64,000 bases of DNA, taken from Ascaris suum (lineage: Eukaryota > Nematoda > Chromadorea > Rhabditida > Ascarididae). A program made the translations under genes and the position numbers. The number at the start of each line of letters is the position of its first letter. Within the stretch, counting starts at the first letter, position 1. The stretch lies in NCBI GenBank assembly GCA_013433145.1, contig CM024177.1, forward strand, positions 5,606,110 through 5,670,109, given 5' to 3'. Positions 1-14,056 of this stretch are shown here, piece by piece. The notes under the pieces are model-generated. The model saw nothing but the letters and a program-made list of their open reading frames with translations. It ran no database searches and was not told the DNA's origin.

Positions 1-378
1 ACACTGCTTTTGATAAATTTTTCGTTCGCTTCGCGAGAAGGGAAGTAGGAAGAACGTCCTTATGCTGATCGTCAGAGGGCCTTTTTTGACCGGCGTAGAT
101 GAACATGCTCACACTCTTCCAGTGTGTCGATTAACCAATTTTGGTGGGTATATGTGTCGTTGCAAATGATTGTGGAGAGTTGCCCGAGTGGTGATCGGGT
201 CCGAGAGTGGGATTTAATCACCTGTCAATGAAATTCAAACCTGGATGCGACTGGCGCTATGGCTTCATCACTCTCGTCTTTAATTATATCGTTTGTTTTC
301 ACTTATTTCAACATCCTTAACAGCAATACTACCGGTTGTTTTATCTGTTTAAAGATTTGATATATGGTGTTTCCATAG

Positions 379-565
379 AGGCTACAATCAAATATCGGGA
401 GATTAAAAAGCATGCCAGAGGAGGTGCAAAGATACTTGCAGCTCCGCTCGTTAGAGCAGCCGATCCCGTAAGTTGCCCTCTCTCTCTCTTCCTCTATATA
501 TATATATATGCTTACATACACATATATATGTATATGTGCATATTATACATATATATGTATGTATG

Positions 566-612
<47 letters not shown>

Positions 613-1563
613 CATTTATATTTATATATTTGTGTATATATTTACTGTCACACCAAAAAAATTGTAAACAATGAAATGGCAGCTGGGTGGATTTTCATGA
701 TCAGTCACATCAACCAAATTTGTGTATTTCGAAAATCAAATGAAGTGTTTGTCCGCATCCCTGCCGTTAGTGCAGGAGTAGTTTAACTGAACAGCCAACC
801 CATACAAGTCCCCCCTAGAAAATTCATCTGTTTGTGTGTTTTCTCACCCGACCGGTTGCGAAATTACTCCCCCTCCCCATCTCCATTATACAAATTCCGA
901 GCATTTTTAAATGTGCATAAGCCTTTGGAATGTCAGTGAAACAACGCAAAAGTTGCCACTGGAAAGTAGTCGAACGATGGTTCGACGGCGTTTTCGCAGT
1001 CAGTTGAAGTGCAGATGCGATAAGACGGGAAAGAAATGAAAACCGTCGATAAATGCCCTTTTTTCGGCTTTTTCCTCACCTTAACTTTCAATGTTCCGCT
1101 CACCCTGCTCGCCTTTGCACAAAAATTTCGCGTCACTTCTCTGTCTTAAAAAACTGGCGGAGATCGGGTTGGAGGTTTCAATCTCTTCCTTTCTTCCTCT
1201 CTGGCTTCCTTTCGTTCTCTCTCGCAGCATATTTCCGGCGCCTAGAAGAACGTTCGATTTTGATCTGTTTGGGGTACGTACTGATGATTTATATAAGTAC
1301 TGCGCTAAATGCTGTTTGAAGCAAAATTTCTCACCATGTGAGGGAGCTAAGCTCACGGAAAGTTTTGCAACACTGCATTGACCTATTCGTAAACGAACTG
1401 ATCCGGGTTTTGGTAAATGAGATTTGAGGCCACCTTCCATCGGAGGTTATTATCAGTGTGATCTACCTGACGATTCTTTCAGGCGGACGGCCCGCACAAA
1501 CATCACGGACCTTCGACACTCACCGGAAATGAGGAGGAGGGGAGAGGGACTGGTCGTGGATAG
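379..1563 (+). CDS. Possible 3' end of an unrecognised gene (two exons)
   Basis: Two short open segments are joined here: 379-467 (after a CCATAG acceptor, before GTAAGT) and 1483-1563 (after TTCTTTCAG, ending in TAG). The phases agree. The joined translation is basic and glycine/alanine-rich, with HARGGAKILAAPL in the first exon and a His- and Gly-rich tail in the second. I do not recognise a family. In the first exon another frame also opens with an ATG at 411 (MPEEVQRYLQL), so the reading frame is not settled. The (AT)n array lies in the presumed intron. This could equally be chance open sequence. Confidence 0.25.
493..640. repeat. (AT)n-rich microsatellite region
   Basis: This stretch is nearly pure TA/TG dinucleotides, with the longest unbroken AT run at about 570-609. 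It follows a CT-rich tract. Open frames through it encode only Tyr-Ile repeats and are not genes. Confidence 0.9.
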
Positions 1564-3792
1564 CGTTGAGTATTTAGCGCTCTTTTGGCACCTTGTCAGA
1601 TTCCAGATTATGTCCCCAGAGTTTTGGTCGCTTGCCATCTTTCAGATTTGTGAGTGGGGACTTCAGGTTTAGTCGAACCCATTCTTCCATGAGGTAGATG
1701 CTTTTGCGATCCCGGTAACCGAATGTGTAGATTTGATTGTCGTGAGCTTGCGATCCTATATTTGTTTTTCCGTTCGCTGTGTTTACACTAATTTATGTAT
1801 CTTTTGTCTGTTTCGAACGATTACGTCGATGAGGGGGTATTTTCGATAGTGTGTTGGAATAAGTTGTTCGTGCTGAAAAAATGAAAGCAACTCAACGAGT
1901 GTTCACATCCAGAAAAGGTTGCAGTAAGGTTGGACACTTTTCCTAGTCACATGCTTCAATAGTTTATCTGAGATGATAGGTTGCTTATTTGCGGTCGTAT
2001 GGGAAACCTGTTGTAACCATAGCGAGCCCTTTGAAAATGCGAAATTCTGTGGCTTCCGACCTGTTCGATTTAATGTAAGCGATCGCCGGAGAGAAGAAAA
2101 AGATGGCGAGAAAATGAAAAATGCATTCCATTTTCTAAACGTTTCTATCTTTTAACCAAGAATTTTTTTTAGTATGTATAGCGATGCTGTCAGTCCAGCG
2201 ATGTAGTTGATCGAGATACTACATATAGTCTTCGCGGGGAGCTTTTATTATTTTCACGCTTTCTCTCTCTTCTTCTCTCTCCTCTCACCTCTCTCTGTGG
2301 TCAATTGCAGTGTATTTTCCCGTGGATGTTTTTCATAATTATTCACTAATTTTTCACTGTTCGAATGTAATTATTCACTGCTATGATTCTCTTGCGTTCT
2401 AGGAATCGATGGATGCGAGAGAATCGAAAGGCAATCGAATCTTCTCAAATTTAGTTGTTTATTGCTAATGCTTTATACGGATGCTTTTCTATTATGAAGC
2501 GCTTTATGTGTGATTTCGCGTTTATGCTGTTGCTTCCCCACGTGAAACGCCTTTTGATTTCGCCTTTTATCGAACGGAAGATGATTTCATTCGCTGAATT
2601 TTATTTTCAGTTTATAATCTCAATTTTTTTCTGCGAAACTTCATACATCAATGTTAGGTTCAGTTTTCTTGAATGTTCTATATTTTTTTGAGTTTGCAAG
2701 TCTCGAATCATTCATTTATTCACTACAAATATAAATGAAATCGCCGACAGCACATAAAAGTTTTGAAGAAGAGGAAGTCATTAAAATCCTTGTAATATTT
2801 AAGAGCAGCATATAATTACGGTTGTGTGGAAAGAAGCCATTTTTTTCAAGTTTTATGATTGAAGAGGGTTTTTAGGAAGGAAGAAATCTCCTGTGGGGCT
2901 TTATTCATAAGCAGACGGTAGTATGCAACTGTCATCAAATAGTACTTTTTAGGAACTCGTAATATCCCCTCCCCAACCTCTTCGATATTTGAGGAATGTG
3001 CCTTTGGCAGACCTTGTAAACCCTGAATAAGTAAGAAAGTAATCTCCCATAAGCTTCCTTCCATTGCGATTTTTGATTCTAGGATTTATTTTCCTCGTTC
3101 ATTAGAATGCATCTGCTATTTCCAAGAACACTATTGCACATCATTTTCGAATTATACACTTGTGCGAATGTTGTCTGTGGGTTGCGATCTTCGGATTTGC
3201 GCTCTTCGACGGGGAGCGGATATTGCTGCCGGCCTCCTCTCCTCCCCTCTCCGCTCACTAATTTCTCACCACTTGCAGATCTCGGTTCGCGATTTGGGAA
3301 TCAAACCTCGAAATCACCAATCGCAACTTTTTCGGCCACCACCTTTAAATATATTCGCTTTTTATAGATTATTACGAGTTAGTAACTTAATAGTTTTTCT
3401 CGGTTAATAGTCTGAGCCCATCTTTTAAAGTTGATTTTTTGGTGCTATGCTAACATAAGCACAAGCTTATGTCTCACCTCAGCCTCGGGGGGGGGCATTA
3501 AGTTGCAGTGCTCACTGAGCAAGAAGTATTTCTTTTCTTGTATAAGGCGCGTTGTGCATCTTCAATTTTTTGAAATGATATGCGCTGTCCAACTGATTTT
3601 TCCTCATCTCCGGATGTCATCTTTTTGAGCGTTCGATGTCGTTAATCGCCGGCTGCAAAGAATTGCTCTTCGTTGCGCCTTCATGAGTTTCAATACTTTG
3701 CAGTTTGCGTTTTTAGTTATAATACTTCAAGATTCTTTCATACTTCATACTGTGTAATTTTCAAACAAGATATTTAAGGTTTATAAAGCGCG
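1564..3792. other. Spacer upstream of VPS45
   Basis: No exon with recognisable protein similarity was seen on either strand. The stretch holds CT-rich tracts (for example 2255-2300) and short chance open frames. The VPS45 promoter probably lies in its last part, but no TATA box or other element could be assigned. Confidence 0.5.
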
Positions 3793-6700
3793 ATGGATAT
3801 CGTAATGGCTGCTCGACAGTATATTTCCGAGATGATCCGATTATCCGGTCCCGGCATGAAAATCATGATAATGGATAAAGAGACGGTAAAATTATTTGAT
3901 GCAGCTCTTTCCTTCAAAAAATTTTCTCTTGGTGAAGAAAGAATCTGAAATTTGCATTATTTTTAGATGCGAGTAAAGAAATATGCTGAGATCGGATTTG
4001 TTAAGGTCGAGTCTGTATGTGGCTGAAATCGATTAAGTAAATTCCTTATTTTCAATCAAGTTCCTCATTTTCGATCGATCTGCTCGTAGATTGTCATTAT
4101 AGTGGCTGTCAGAAACTTGTGTGCTAATGTGGTGCAACCTGCCGATGACATATAGTTCAAAGTAAAGCTCCGAGAAAGGTCAAGGTTTCGAAACCGGAAT
4201 CTCCACGCTTAAGCTCAAAATCCATAGGGCGGCTTACATGGGCATTCCGGAACAGAAAGCCCCAGTAATCGTAGTAAAAACACTAATAATGTGGCACAAT
4301 CTGGGGTGCATTTGCGCTTCTGCTTGATTGTTGCTGTTTTATATGTTATGTTGGAAATACCGTTTGCCTTACTTTAAATATTGCTTCTTCAGACGAGTGC
4401 TGTTTCATGTGTCTATGCTCAGAGTGACGTAATGCAGAAGGAGGTGTACCTATTTGAACGGATTGATTCGGGTGCAGTTCGGTGGGTATATCGTTTGATC
4501 TTTTTTCTTGAGGTTTTGAGTTAGGTGATTTCCGCTGTCATATAAATGTATTTAGTGGAGTCTCTCATGTAGCTCAGGTTCTTATAGCATGTGGTTCTAA
4601 CTTTCGCAACACTGTATAAAACCACTGCTTATAGAAACTGACCAGTTCCTCTACTCAACTTCGTTTTCCAAAATCAGCACATGATTTGATTGACAAAGAG
4701 CCAGTCGGACCTCCTATTATCTCTCCTACCCCTGCCTTTGTAGTTTTCATTTGTTCCCCACATACTTTCGAATGCCAGAGGTCGCCACAAGTCCAATATT
4801 CGATCACAGTTCTGCTGTGGAGGGATTGAACAGGTAAATTTCAGCCACCGTCGCCACCTGTAAAGATTTTAAATGGATAGCTGCAGTGTCGCTGCGGACG
4901 GAATTTCGTTCTGTGGATGGCTTTTACGCGCCGTAATGAGTTCTTTTCAGGGAACCAATAAAACATCTGAAGTGTGTTGCTTTCTTGCGGCCAACACCCG
5001 AAAATGTTCAGCTTTTGTCTGAGGAACTTCGTTCGCCGAAATACGCGCAGTATTACATTTGTTGGTTTTCATTTCTTTATTCCAGCGAATGTTTATTATG
5101 AGTACGTGACAACGGGGCTCCACATCCCTCTCTCATCTTCCTTCACTCCTTCTCCCTTCCTTCAGCATAGTCTTGGGCGTTTTGTTGTTAAGCCAACCCA
5201 CATTTCAGCGAAAAAGTTTATGGAAGATCACATAAAACAAGAATTACAGCGTCTTCGGCACTAAGTAATCTGAGTTTCCACTTGCTTAGGTTCCGGGAAG
5301 TTGCCACGGCTCCACATCACTCATTTTGTAAACACCTGAATGCCACTAGTATTTAAATGTACATATTTAAGTGTACTTAGATGAGCAACATCTAGGTATA
5401 TTAGGTTTATTAATTGAAACGAAACCTTTCCGCTGTTTTTGCTGAGGAGAGGGGGAATTACTTCGGTCGCATGGTTTCCTACAAATTGTACCAAAAAAGC
5501 CTCGAGAATGCAAATGCTTTCGCTTATGCGTAATGAGGAGCTCATAATAAATAAGCAATAGATATCTTTGTGCTTGATGCCTATACTCTTTTAGATGCTC
5601 AGGATTAATTGCCGTTTTAAAATTCTATCTTATTTAAAATAAAACTCTTGTTTTGATTGTTTGAAGTTCATTTTTTTCTGCATAGAAATTTAGAACTTAA
5701 ATTTATATAAACTAGGAAATATTTGGGAAATTAGAAATTCGCATTTTCGAAGTGCTCTTCAGTTTTTTTTTATTGCATTTGATTAGTGTGTAGGGAGTTA
5801 ATAATAATTAGAAATTATTAGCTGTTCGCCGGATCACATCGCCATAAATAATAAAATTTTCGCGTCTTTTTGGCGAAGCAAATAAAATAAAAACTGTGAG
5901 GAGCAACTATTTTCAGATTTTTGCAATATTATCAGTAAAACGGATGTGAAAACGTTGGCTGAAGCAGACGAGCAAGAAACGGTAAGCGTTATATTCGTTT
6001 GCGTTCTTTGAATGTGTTGCTATTTGCGTTTTACCTCCTATATTTATCGTCTGATTATTCTAATCAGTGAGAGAAATTAAGAGCGGTGACCAGAGCTTGC
6101 GCTTTTGGGACATTTACGACTGAGCAGGAGGTTTTAGGTTCGATGTCATATGAAGACGTTCCTTTTGCAAAGCATGGGACACATTCCACACTTTGAAGCA
6201 ATGTGCAAGTCATGTTTAGAGTCATTTTATCTTGTAACATTTTTTGTGGTTGACTAAAAACTTCTTTATAGTTTTATTTGACACTCTGCGTTGAGATATA
6301 ATATTGCTAGAACTTGATACCGAAGTATTTGTATTATTTTTTTATTAATTCCGTTGCTCTTTTGATTATATGCTCCTTTTTATTTTAGTATTCCTTTTTC
6401 TTCTTCTTTGAGCGATTATTTTGTTGTGCGCAATTGCAATATTGTTTGCAATAATTGCAACGACAGTTGGTTGCAATGATACAAATTATGCTAGTTGATC
6501 TTCGATAGCAACAGTATTGGTATAAAATCAAGCAGTTGTCTGTATTTTTTCCATTATTTTTTACTTATTTCTGAAATGCGAATATTTGGCTCAAGCATCT
6601 GGAGTCATTAAAATTTTCAAACATATATAAAAGTGCCGATCGCTATAGGTTCGAGAGATGCACGAATTTTATCTGGATGGAGTACCATGTGTTCACATCT

Positions 6701-9700
6701 TCTATCGTTGAATATCGCACATAGTTATGGACCAACATTTTCGATAATACCGTCAGTTTTTCGCCGTTCGCTGCAATCAATTATAGCAACATTGCTTGCT
6801 GTCAAGAAGCGACCATCTATACGGTTGGTTTAATGTCATTATTGTTCGCGTGAGGTTGCGTTAAGGATCATAACGAAGATGGATGATCACTATTAAATGA
6901 TGCTCTATTGCTGGCTCTAACTAGTACAGATTATTGGTGCTAATTTTGAATATTTAGAAAGTAGAGGTCACATTGATATTGCATATCGGAGTAACGAAAC
7001 ACAAGAAACAAAATGTGATGTTTACGAAATTCTGGGAGCAGTGTTGTGCGAAGAGTCAGTGGGAAGCTTATATCGCGATCCAGGATTAGCGAGGACAAAA
7101 AAAGAGGTAGTCAGTCGTGCAACCATAAAATTTCGTAGTGGAATCCAGTCGAAGATTACCGGGTGGGATTCTGAAATAGGTCTTGATCCTCGCACTGCCG
7201 TACCTCAGAGCAGTGGTTTTGATCTGTTGCATAAAACTTAAAGAGGTGCTTGATGATCGTATAAAACATATGTTTTGGTACATTACTAATACTGCACTTC
7301 ACACAGTTACATGGAAAGGTGGGCAAAGTATAACGTTTGTGTTTACCTGTTTCGTCGTTTTTGACTAAATGCATATAGTATCCGTCTTAAGCTATCAGGC
7401 TTCGTGTCGAGATGCCAAAAGGCTAGCAGATGAAGTGGCTAAAGCGATTGTGCGTGAAGAAAGTCTTTTCGAAAGTTCAAAGCCTGATGCGTTGCTTCTG
7501 ATTATCGATCGAAGCGAGGATCCGATCACCCCTCTTCTCAATCAATGGACCTACGAAGCAATGGTAGGTACTACGGTCTATTAGTGGTTGCATCTCTATA
7601 ACCTTTGCCAAAACAAAGTCTATCGCATCTCAAACATATCTTTTGGATAGTTAATTTTTCCCGGCATCAATACATATTTTTACTGGAGATTCACTGGATC
7701 TCTGTTACCTCGGAGTACTGTAAACTATTTACTCGGAATGCTTTTTTGCTCATTCGCTTCGAAATGTTGGAATTACAAGTTCAGCACTACTTGTTAATAT
7801 CCACGTGATTTAAGACCGTTTTGGACACACGGCAGTATATATACGATTCCATATCAACAAAAATTTTTCCTCTGATGAAATGTGTATTATTTGTTATCAA
7901 TGTACAGGTGCACGAACTACTCGGTATAAAGAATCATCGCGTTAATATGGAATCCGTACCGGATGCGGGTATCGTTCTTCTTTCACCTCTTCAAGACGCG
8001 TTTTATGCAAAGGTAGATGAATTGATCGCATCGATTTGATCTGTGGCTGTAGTTCTCTGCCAATATTATCACTAAAACTATATTAGTCGTTAGTTGTTAA
8101 TTGTCCATAGTGTTAAAAAAATTGCTGTTGCCAATTTATAAGGAAATGAGGGCAAATAACTTGTCGTTCATATGAATTGGTTCGATTTCTTTCACTTCCT
8201 CAGTCCACCGCCTAGTTTTCTTCTTGACCCTATTGGTTTTGAAGGAACAGTGGTTTTCTCAAGTATTTTGCCGTGGAATCGATGAAGTTTTTAAATTGCG
8301 AAAAAATGGTTGTTATTATCTTTTCCATGTTTCGAAAGATGCTTGAGGTTTTCTAGTTTTTAATGAGCTTTTTGTTTTCAATTGTTTTCTAGCTGTCGTT
8401 GTGTTTTTTTTCGAATCAAGGATTCGGAAGATGTAGAATAATGTAATAAATTGAAGCAAATAAAAAACGTGGAAGATTGTTTTTTTTGCAGAATATGTAT
8501 GCAAATTTTGGTGAAATCGGTCAGAATATAAAGGAACTGATGACCGAATTTCAACGAAAATCGCAAACGAATCAGAAATTGGAGTCGATTGCAGACATGA
8601 AAAATTTGTCGAGCAGTATCCTCAATTTAGGAAGATATCTGGTTCGTTTAACTTGACTTGTTTTGCTGTTTGGCTATTCGTCGTTTACAAATATCAATAC
8701 TACAATTTTATTTCTTTATGACTTGTTGAAAGTACATTAAGAAGGGATGCAAAAAAAACCTCAGATCTTTAAAAAATGGTACAAAATTTTGAAAATGTAA
8801 TTGTTATTTGGGAGCGCTGGAAAGAAAAATAAAAAGCATTATGTTTTTTGTTGCAATTTCTTATGGGGATGCACTAAGAGGTTTCCGCCTAGAAGAGGAG
8901 GGCTTATTGATTGTAATACCCGAAAAAGAAGATGATGAAGGTGAAAATGAGAGTTTAGTTTTGAAGTAGAATGCGAGAGATTTTGCTTCTAGAAGTAAAC
9001 TTATTTTCGTTTTCCTAATGGCGTTATGCTAATTTCTGTAAGAATTCCCTAAGTTCGCGGATTCTCTCCCCACTCAGATTCAAGAAAACCATCAGACACC
9101 TATCTTATTCTCTTTCTTCTTTGCTGTATCGGTGTTAGTGCAGTTATGAGTTTAAGGTACGGTGTCTAAGCATGTGACGGTGGTGGGTGAGTTATCGCGT
9201 ATTGTATCAGCACATAATCTCTTGGAAGTGTCTGAGGTCGAGCAACAGGTGGCTGGTGATGGGGAGCACTCACAGTGTTTGAATGCTGTTCGCCGACTGC
9301 TTCAACAGGAACGCATCACCGATATTGTATGCTAACAGGCAATTTGTGAATGGGCGGAATTTCTTGTGGTGGTGGTGGTGGTGGTGGGGGGGGGGGGGGG
9401 GGGAGGATGGTCATGATCTGTTAGCTGTCATGCGTGAGTCATCTGTAATGTCTTAAATGCAATGTACAACCGCTTCAGTCCCTTACTGTCATAACGGCCG
9501 TTTAAAGTAATACCAGCAGCAGCATAGTACCACTCACTGATTTAATGAATTTTTTGCTGGAATGTGATTGCCGTCGGCGATAATTTTCGGAGCAAACTTT
9601 TCGCATGTGGAGGCGACTGATAGAAGGGTTTTAGGGTTTGGCTTTTTGGAAATTCATTTTGAGAGATGTTTCGTTGTAAAATGTGGATCAACAAATGATG

Positions 9701-11688
9701 CATATACATTTCGATTATGTATTTTGTTTTCGAAAGTAGAGAGGAGAATGCATGCAACATAGATCTCATGATTAAAGATATATCATACGCATAGAAGATA
9801 TATATGTACCATATAGCATGCCATATAGTGAAACATGTGCCGTATGACCATCTTAGGTGGTATTCAAAAAGGATAGGAAGGGAGAAGAGATCATGCAAAA
9901 TTTCAGAGAGTTTTTCATTAAAGCACCTTTCCACCTTTATTGTTTTCTCTGCTTGCAGAATACGTTGTCCTGTTGGGTATCTCAAAGCGTCATTTTTTCG
10001 TGAACTCTACTAGTTATTAATAAAAGCACTTTTTACCGCATTTGTACTCCGACAAGCAGCAAAGTATTTGTCGTGACGGTCACATATAATTCTAGGAGTC
10101 ATATTTTTGTTATTCTTTGTTTCGCATAGCATGGCAGTGTTGCCCGTGAGTTGAACCTCACTCTTCAGGTATCATTTAACCGTTAGCTTAAGTATTTGTG
10201 AGCTTCGCATTGCGTTATCGATACTCATGAGTGATTAAGTCATTCTTTTGCAGGATGCTTGTCGGTTGGTGATGTTATATGCACTTCGGTTTGAGACGCA
10301 TCCGAACAATGATATACATGGACTCGTTCAGCTTTTGAAACGACGCGGAACAAGCACCCGTCTCATCGACGTAATTTTATGACGATAAATCCATCGAAAA
10401 GCCAGTGCTTAGTCTTCAGATGACATCGGTCGCTGTCTGCATAAACCATCTTTAGAATAGAAGGGGAAATTTGAAGGAGCAAACCGTGAACAAAATGGAA
10501 AGGAAAGAAAGTAAATCTCATTGAATATTATAATGGGGCGAAGTGCGGGGAAGATTTTCTTATAGTTTTTATTGGGTTTTAAAGCGACGTTTTAGCATCT
10601 TTTCGGTTGCTTACAAATAAATATTTTATCATATTTTGTTATTTATAAGGATAATATTGCCTTTGGAAGACCCGATTACATAATATATTTTGAACTGTTA
10701 TATAGCTTGCTTTTTCTGATTGTTTTTATATGCGAGTTTTGAACGGAATTGTGAGAATTCCTTCTTTTTCATTTTATTTTATGTGCCTAAAAATAAGGGG
10801 GAAGCGAGTTTTTCAAAGACTAAAAGTGCCTAAAAAAGATTCCTTTCGCTCCTCCCCCTCTTTTCCTTTCAGATAGCGCGGACTGGTAAGTTTGTGGCAG
10901 TTGTATGATTCGAAACTCTATGGGGAGGTATCTCTTAAGGCAGTGAAGGCGGTCCTCGATTTTGCGGGCTCGTCGCGCCGTCAAAACGATCTCTTCGCGG
11001 GTTCAGCAATGGCGATGACGAAACGATTTATAAAAGGCCTCAAGGGTGTTGAGAATATCTACACACAGCATGAGCCGTTCATCTGTCAATTGCTTGACTC
11101 GGTTATGAAAGGGCGACTCTCGGAGACCGCTTACCCACATGTTAGTGCGCCACAAGGGTAAGTTGATGGCACATTTTGGTTATAGCTTGCAATAAAGTGA
11201 CCATCTTCTAGTTGGAAAACTTTAATAGGTCATCCAACTTCAAGTGTGATTGATTGAAGTTTTTTTTGTATCTGCTATCCCCTCTCCCCTTCCGCTTGCT
11301 AGCTGATGTTTGTGCCGATCTAACCAAAAATAAGCGGTCTTTCCGTTTCTTGAAGTAACATCTTAGATACTCTTCGCATATATCGTTGTTTCTTGATTAT
11401 AGTTTATTAAACACTCGTGTTATTTTTGTGATGTGTTGTGGTCTTAACAGACGTCCTGCTATATTCTGACACGTGTGAGTGCTATCGGTTACCGTCACTC
11501 AATGATGATATTTCACTTAGTTGTTTATTTTAAGAGCGCGTGTGGATAATATTATACTGTTCATTATTGGTGGAGCGACATATGAAGAGTCGCGGGCAAT
11601 ACATTTGGCGAATGAAAGACGAAAAACATCAGCCAATGCACCAGCCATGCTTCTCCTCTCCACTTGTATGCTTAATGCCAGAAGGTAA
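3793..11688 (+). CDS. vps-45: Vacuolar protein sorting-associated protein 45 (Sec1/Munc18 family)
   Basis: VPS45 is a cytosolic SM protein that binds syntaxin-type SNAREs and drives fusion at endosomes and the trans-Golgi. Exons: 3793-3885, 4393-4481, 4951-5060, 5917-5981, 6649-6823, 7392-7563, 7908-8012, 8492-8641, 9157-9326, 10254-10370, about 10873/10901-11157, 11535-11684. The start is the ATG of [15 protein letters not shown], matching the family N-terminus. Family landmarks are [83 protein letters not shown] and [11 protein letters not shown]. All splice phases close, except that exon 5 (near 6688) and exon 8 (near 8604) each need one extra base. Exon 11's acceptor is uncertain. The C-terminus is unresolved: exon 12 either reads through to TAA at 11686-11688 or splices onward at GTAAAT (11685). 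Identity is secure; exact ends are less so. Confidence 0.95.
9365..9403. repeat. (GGT)n followed by a G18 tract in a VPS45 intron
   Basis: About seven GGT units run into 18 consecutive G bases (9386-9403), 39 bp after the donor of VPS45 exon 9. The run could form G-quadruplex DNA or RNA. Homopolymers of this length are also prone to length error in assemblies. Confidence 0.9.
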
Positions 11689-11759
11689 ATATCGTTTATT
11701 ACGCAAACTTGGAAAGGACGCCAGGGAATTGGCACAGTATGCGCTTTTGTAGTTTTGCT

Positions 11760-13180
11760 GACCAGCTTAACCGGTTTTATGATTGCCCAAAGGTAATAAA
11801 GTTTGCCATCCAATTCCAGCGCTTCAGCTGAGAATGAAATATTAAGGCAGTCTCCCCATTTCTGATCTAAGAAGATCAATTGATTTCGAAGACGATTTGC
11901 CAGTGCTGTGAGATAAATGAGCCACTTTTCATAGTCTATAACTGTGTTTACAACGTCTATATCGTGGCGGACAAGAAGGTTGGCAACAGAGTTGGCCACG
12001 CAGTGAATGAAAATGTTTTCTCCTTTTGGCTACCTCAAATACCCTTTTAGGCTAATAATTTGGTGTGTTTGGCCGATGTTCAGTTCAATCTTTTTACTCT
12101 GTTCACCCGATGGCCAACAAGTTACTACCATTTCAGATTCGTTCGATCTCAGCTGCGCTGCCATTTACAAAATTTTGGAGTGCTTTCCTTTAAGTGTTTT
12201 TAGGTTTTATTTATTCGTACCGATTAACAGTCAGTAAGTAAGGTAATTTTTGACATGAACGAAGAATTATGAAGCGGGATTACAGTCAGTGGACTAGCTA
12301 ATGACCTAAGGTTCTCAGGAATGAAGGGCAGTTGCCGTACAGTGTTGCTATGTTGCTTTGCGGAGTGTTCACATAAGAAAAGGTACCCAAGTTTTATGGC
12401 GAGAAGGGGGGTGTATAACGTTTTCTCTGTCGCAAAGAATTATTGATAGTAGACTGACTCTGTTTACTGCTAAAACAAATCTTTTCAGCTTTATCGATGA
12501 ACTGATCTCAGCGCACTCTTGTGCACCCTAAGAATTCTATTCGCTTCACTATGTATCAACGAGTTGTGATGTGTAAATTATTGCCAGCTGTTATGCGATC
12601 TTTTGTTATTTATTCGTAATGAATGAATTATTTGCATCATATCTATTCTCGATGCAATATACTGTAGCGTTATTTTTATCGCCGAATAAAAGTTTTAGTT
12701 CATGAATATTCCATTGCATAACGTTTTTTGCTTGAAAAATAAACAGATAATGTATATAGGAGGGAGAGGATGGCAGTAGTAAATAAACATGAAACGGTAT
12801 GTCGTGATTTAATGAATATTGCATAGTCGGAAGATTTAAGTGGTTGAATGGAGCAATAGAGGTCGAGGTTGGATCGTTTCTGCATATAGTCGTCAGAATA
12901 GGTCGCAATAATGCGTAGAACTGTTGTAAATCTGCTCTCTGCTGTAACTGCTCAATCTGTATCATATTGATTAGCGGTTCTCTACGTTAAGGGGAGATTT
13001 AGAGTTTAAACAATAGCGAAAATGGTTTCTAAGAGTGGAGCGCTGGTCAACTCTAAATGGTCCCAAAGGAGCCCCCATATGTCAGAAGTACGATCTCCAC
13101 AAGGCCAAACAACTTGCATTCCCTGATCAATGTTGAAAGAAGTGAAATGTCCAACGACTTCTTGATGTTCGACCGCTAGA
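11760..13180 (-). CDS. Unidentified coding-like region on the minus strand, convergent with VPS45
   Basis: Three open segments read like protein. The first, about 13180-13009, contains QVVWPCGDRTSDIWGLLWDH and SAPLLETI. A 51-nt GT..ACAG intron (13008-12958) is followed in phase by a segment from 12957 beginning IEQLQQRADLQQFYALLRPI. A further open stretch, about 12034-11760, contains LTALANRLRNQLIFLDQKWG. It would finish about 70 bp from the VPS45 stop, tail to tail. A second frame in the first segment is also open, so another one-base error is possible. I do not recognise the family. The composition (Leu/Trp/Gln-rich, helical) argues for coding, but I cannot show that the third segment belongs to the same gene. 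Confidence 0.35.
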
Positions 13181-14056
13181 AGTCAACGGTGGAACGATCA
13201 GAGCAAACGGTTGCTAACCATTATACGGCACATAAATGTAAATCAAAACCCATGGTGCGAATACGTTATTTTGAGACGACCGTAAACAGTCGTCGCAAGC
13301 AAAAATTAAGCTTTTTTGCAAAAAAACAGAATTTACCGCACTCCCATTTTTTAATTTCATTTCGATACTTCAACTTCTATTTCCACTTTACTTAAATAAT
13401 CACTAAATTTTATATTAGCGGCGTAATCAATAAAATTATTGGAGCAGTCTTCAGCGATGGTGTTTACAGTATTTGCATTTGAACAAACTCGATAATTTTC
13501 AAAGCTTTCGTTTGGATTTCATTTGGTCATATCAATTCAAACAGTTTTGAATTGAATTAATTACGTAATGTGCGTGTTACGCGTAAATTACTCTCAGGTC
13601 ATCAGGAGACTTATAAAGGAAATAACGAAAAAGTAACAAGAAGAGCACACATAAGTGAAGTAGTATTCACTTAAGCAGGATTAGAGGCAAACAAGTAAGA
13701 ATGTAGAAGCAAAGAAAAAAATAATGGAGAGCGCGATGAAAAAACGATGAGTAGAGATGGGAAATGATAGAGTGCCGAGAGGGGCTTGCACGAAGCGCAT
13801 CATACGTTCGGGGACCTTACGAACGTGAAATATTAACAAGAGGAATTACCCTGCCAAATATTGCACGAAAAAAATGAGTGGGTAGTTCTGCGGGTGATTG
13901 TTGCAATTAACCGGACAATGGATACTTGGTGCAAACTGTACTGAAATATACTTCAAGATAAAGAAAGGGGTACGGGTAATAAAACCACTTGCTTGTCGTC
14001 ACAACTCATTTTTATGAGATTGCATGCTAAGTGAATATCCATATGGTCAATATTTG

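Noticed and set aside
176..255. tRNA-like stretch (GCCCGAGTGGT ... ATTCAAACC)
   Set aside because: It resembles A and B boxes of a Leu/Ser-type tRNA, but acceptor and anticodon stems could not be paired. At most it is a degenerate tRNA-derived fragment.
11517..11760. Long minus-strand frame overlapping VPS45 exon 12
   Set aside because: Below about 11760 it is simply the antisense of a conserved VPS45 exon. Only the part above 11760 is kept as a candidate.
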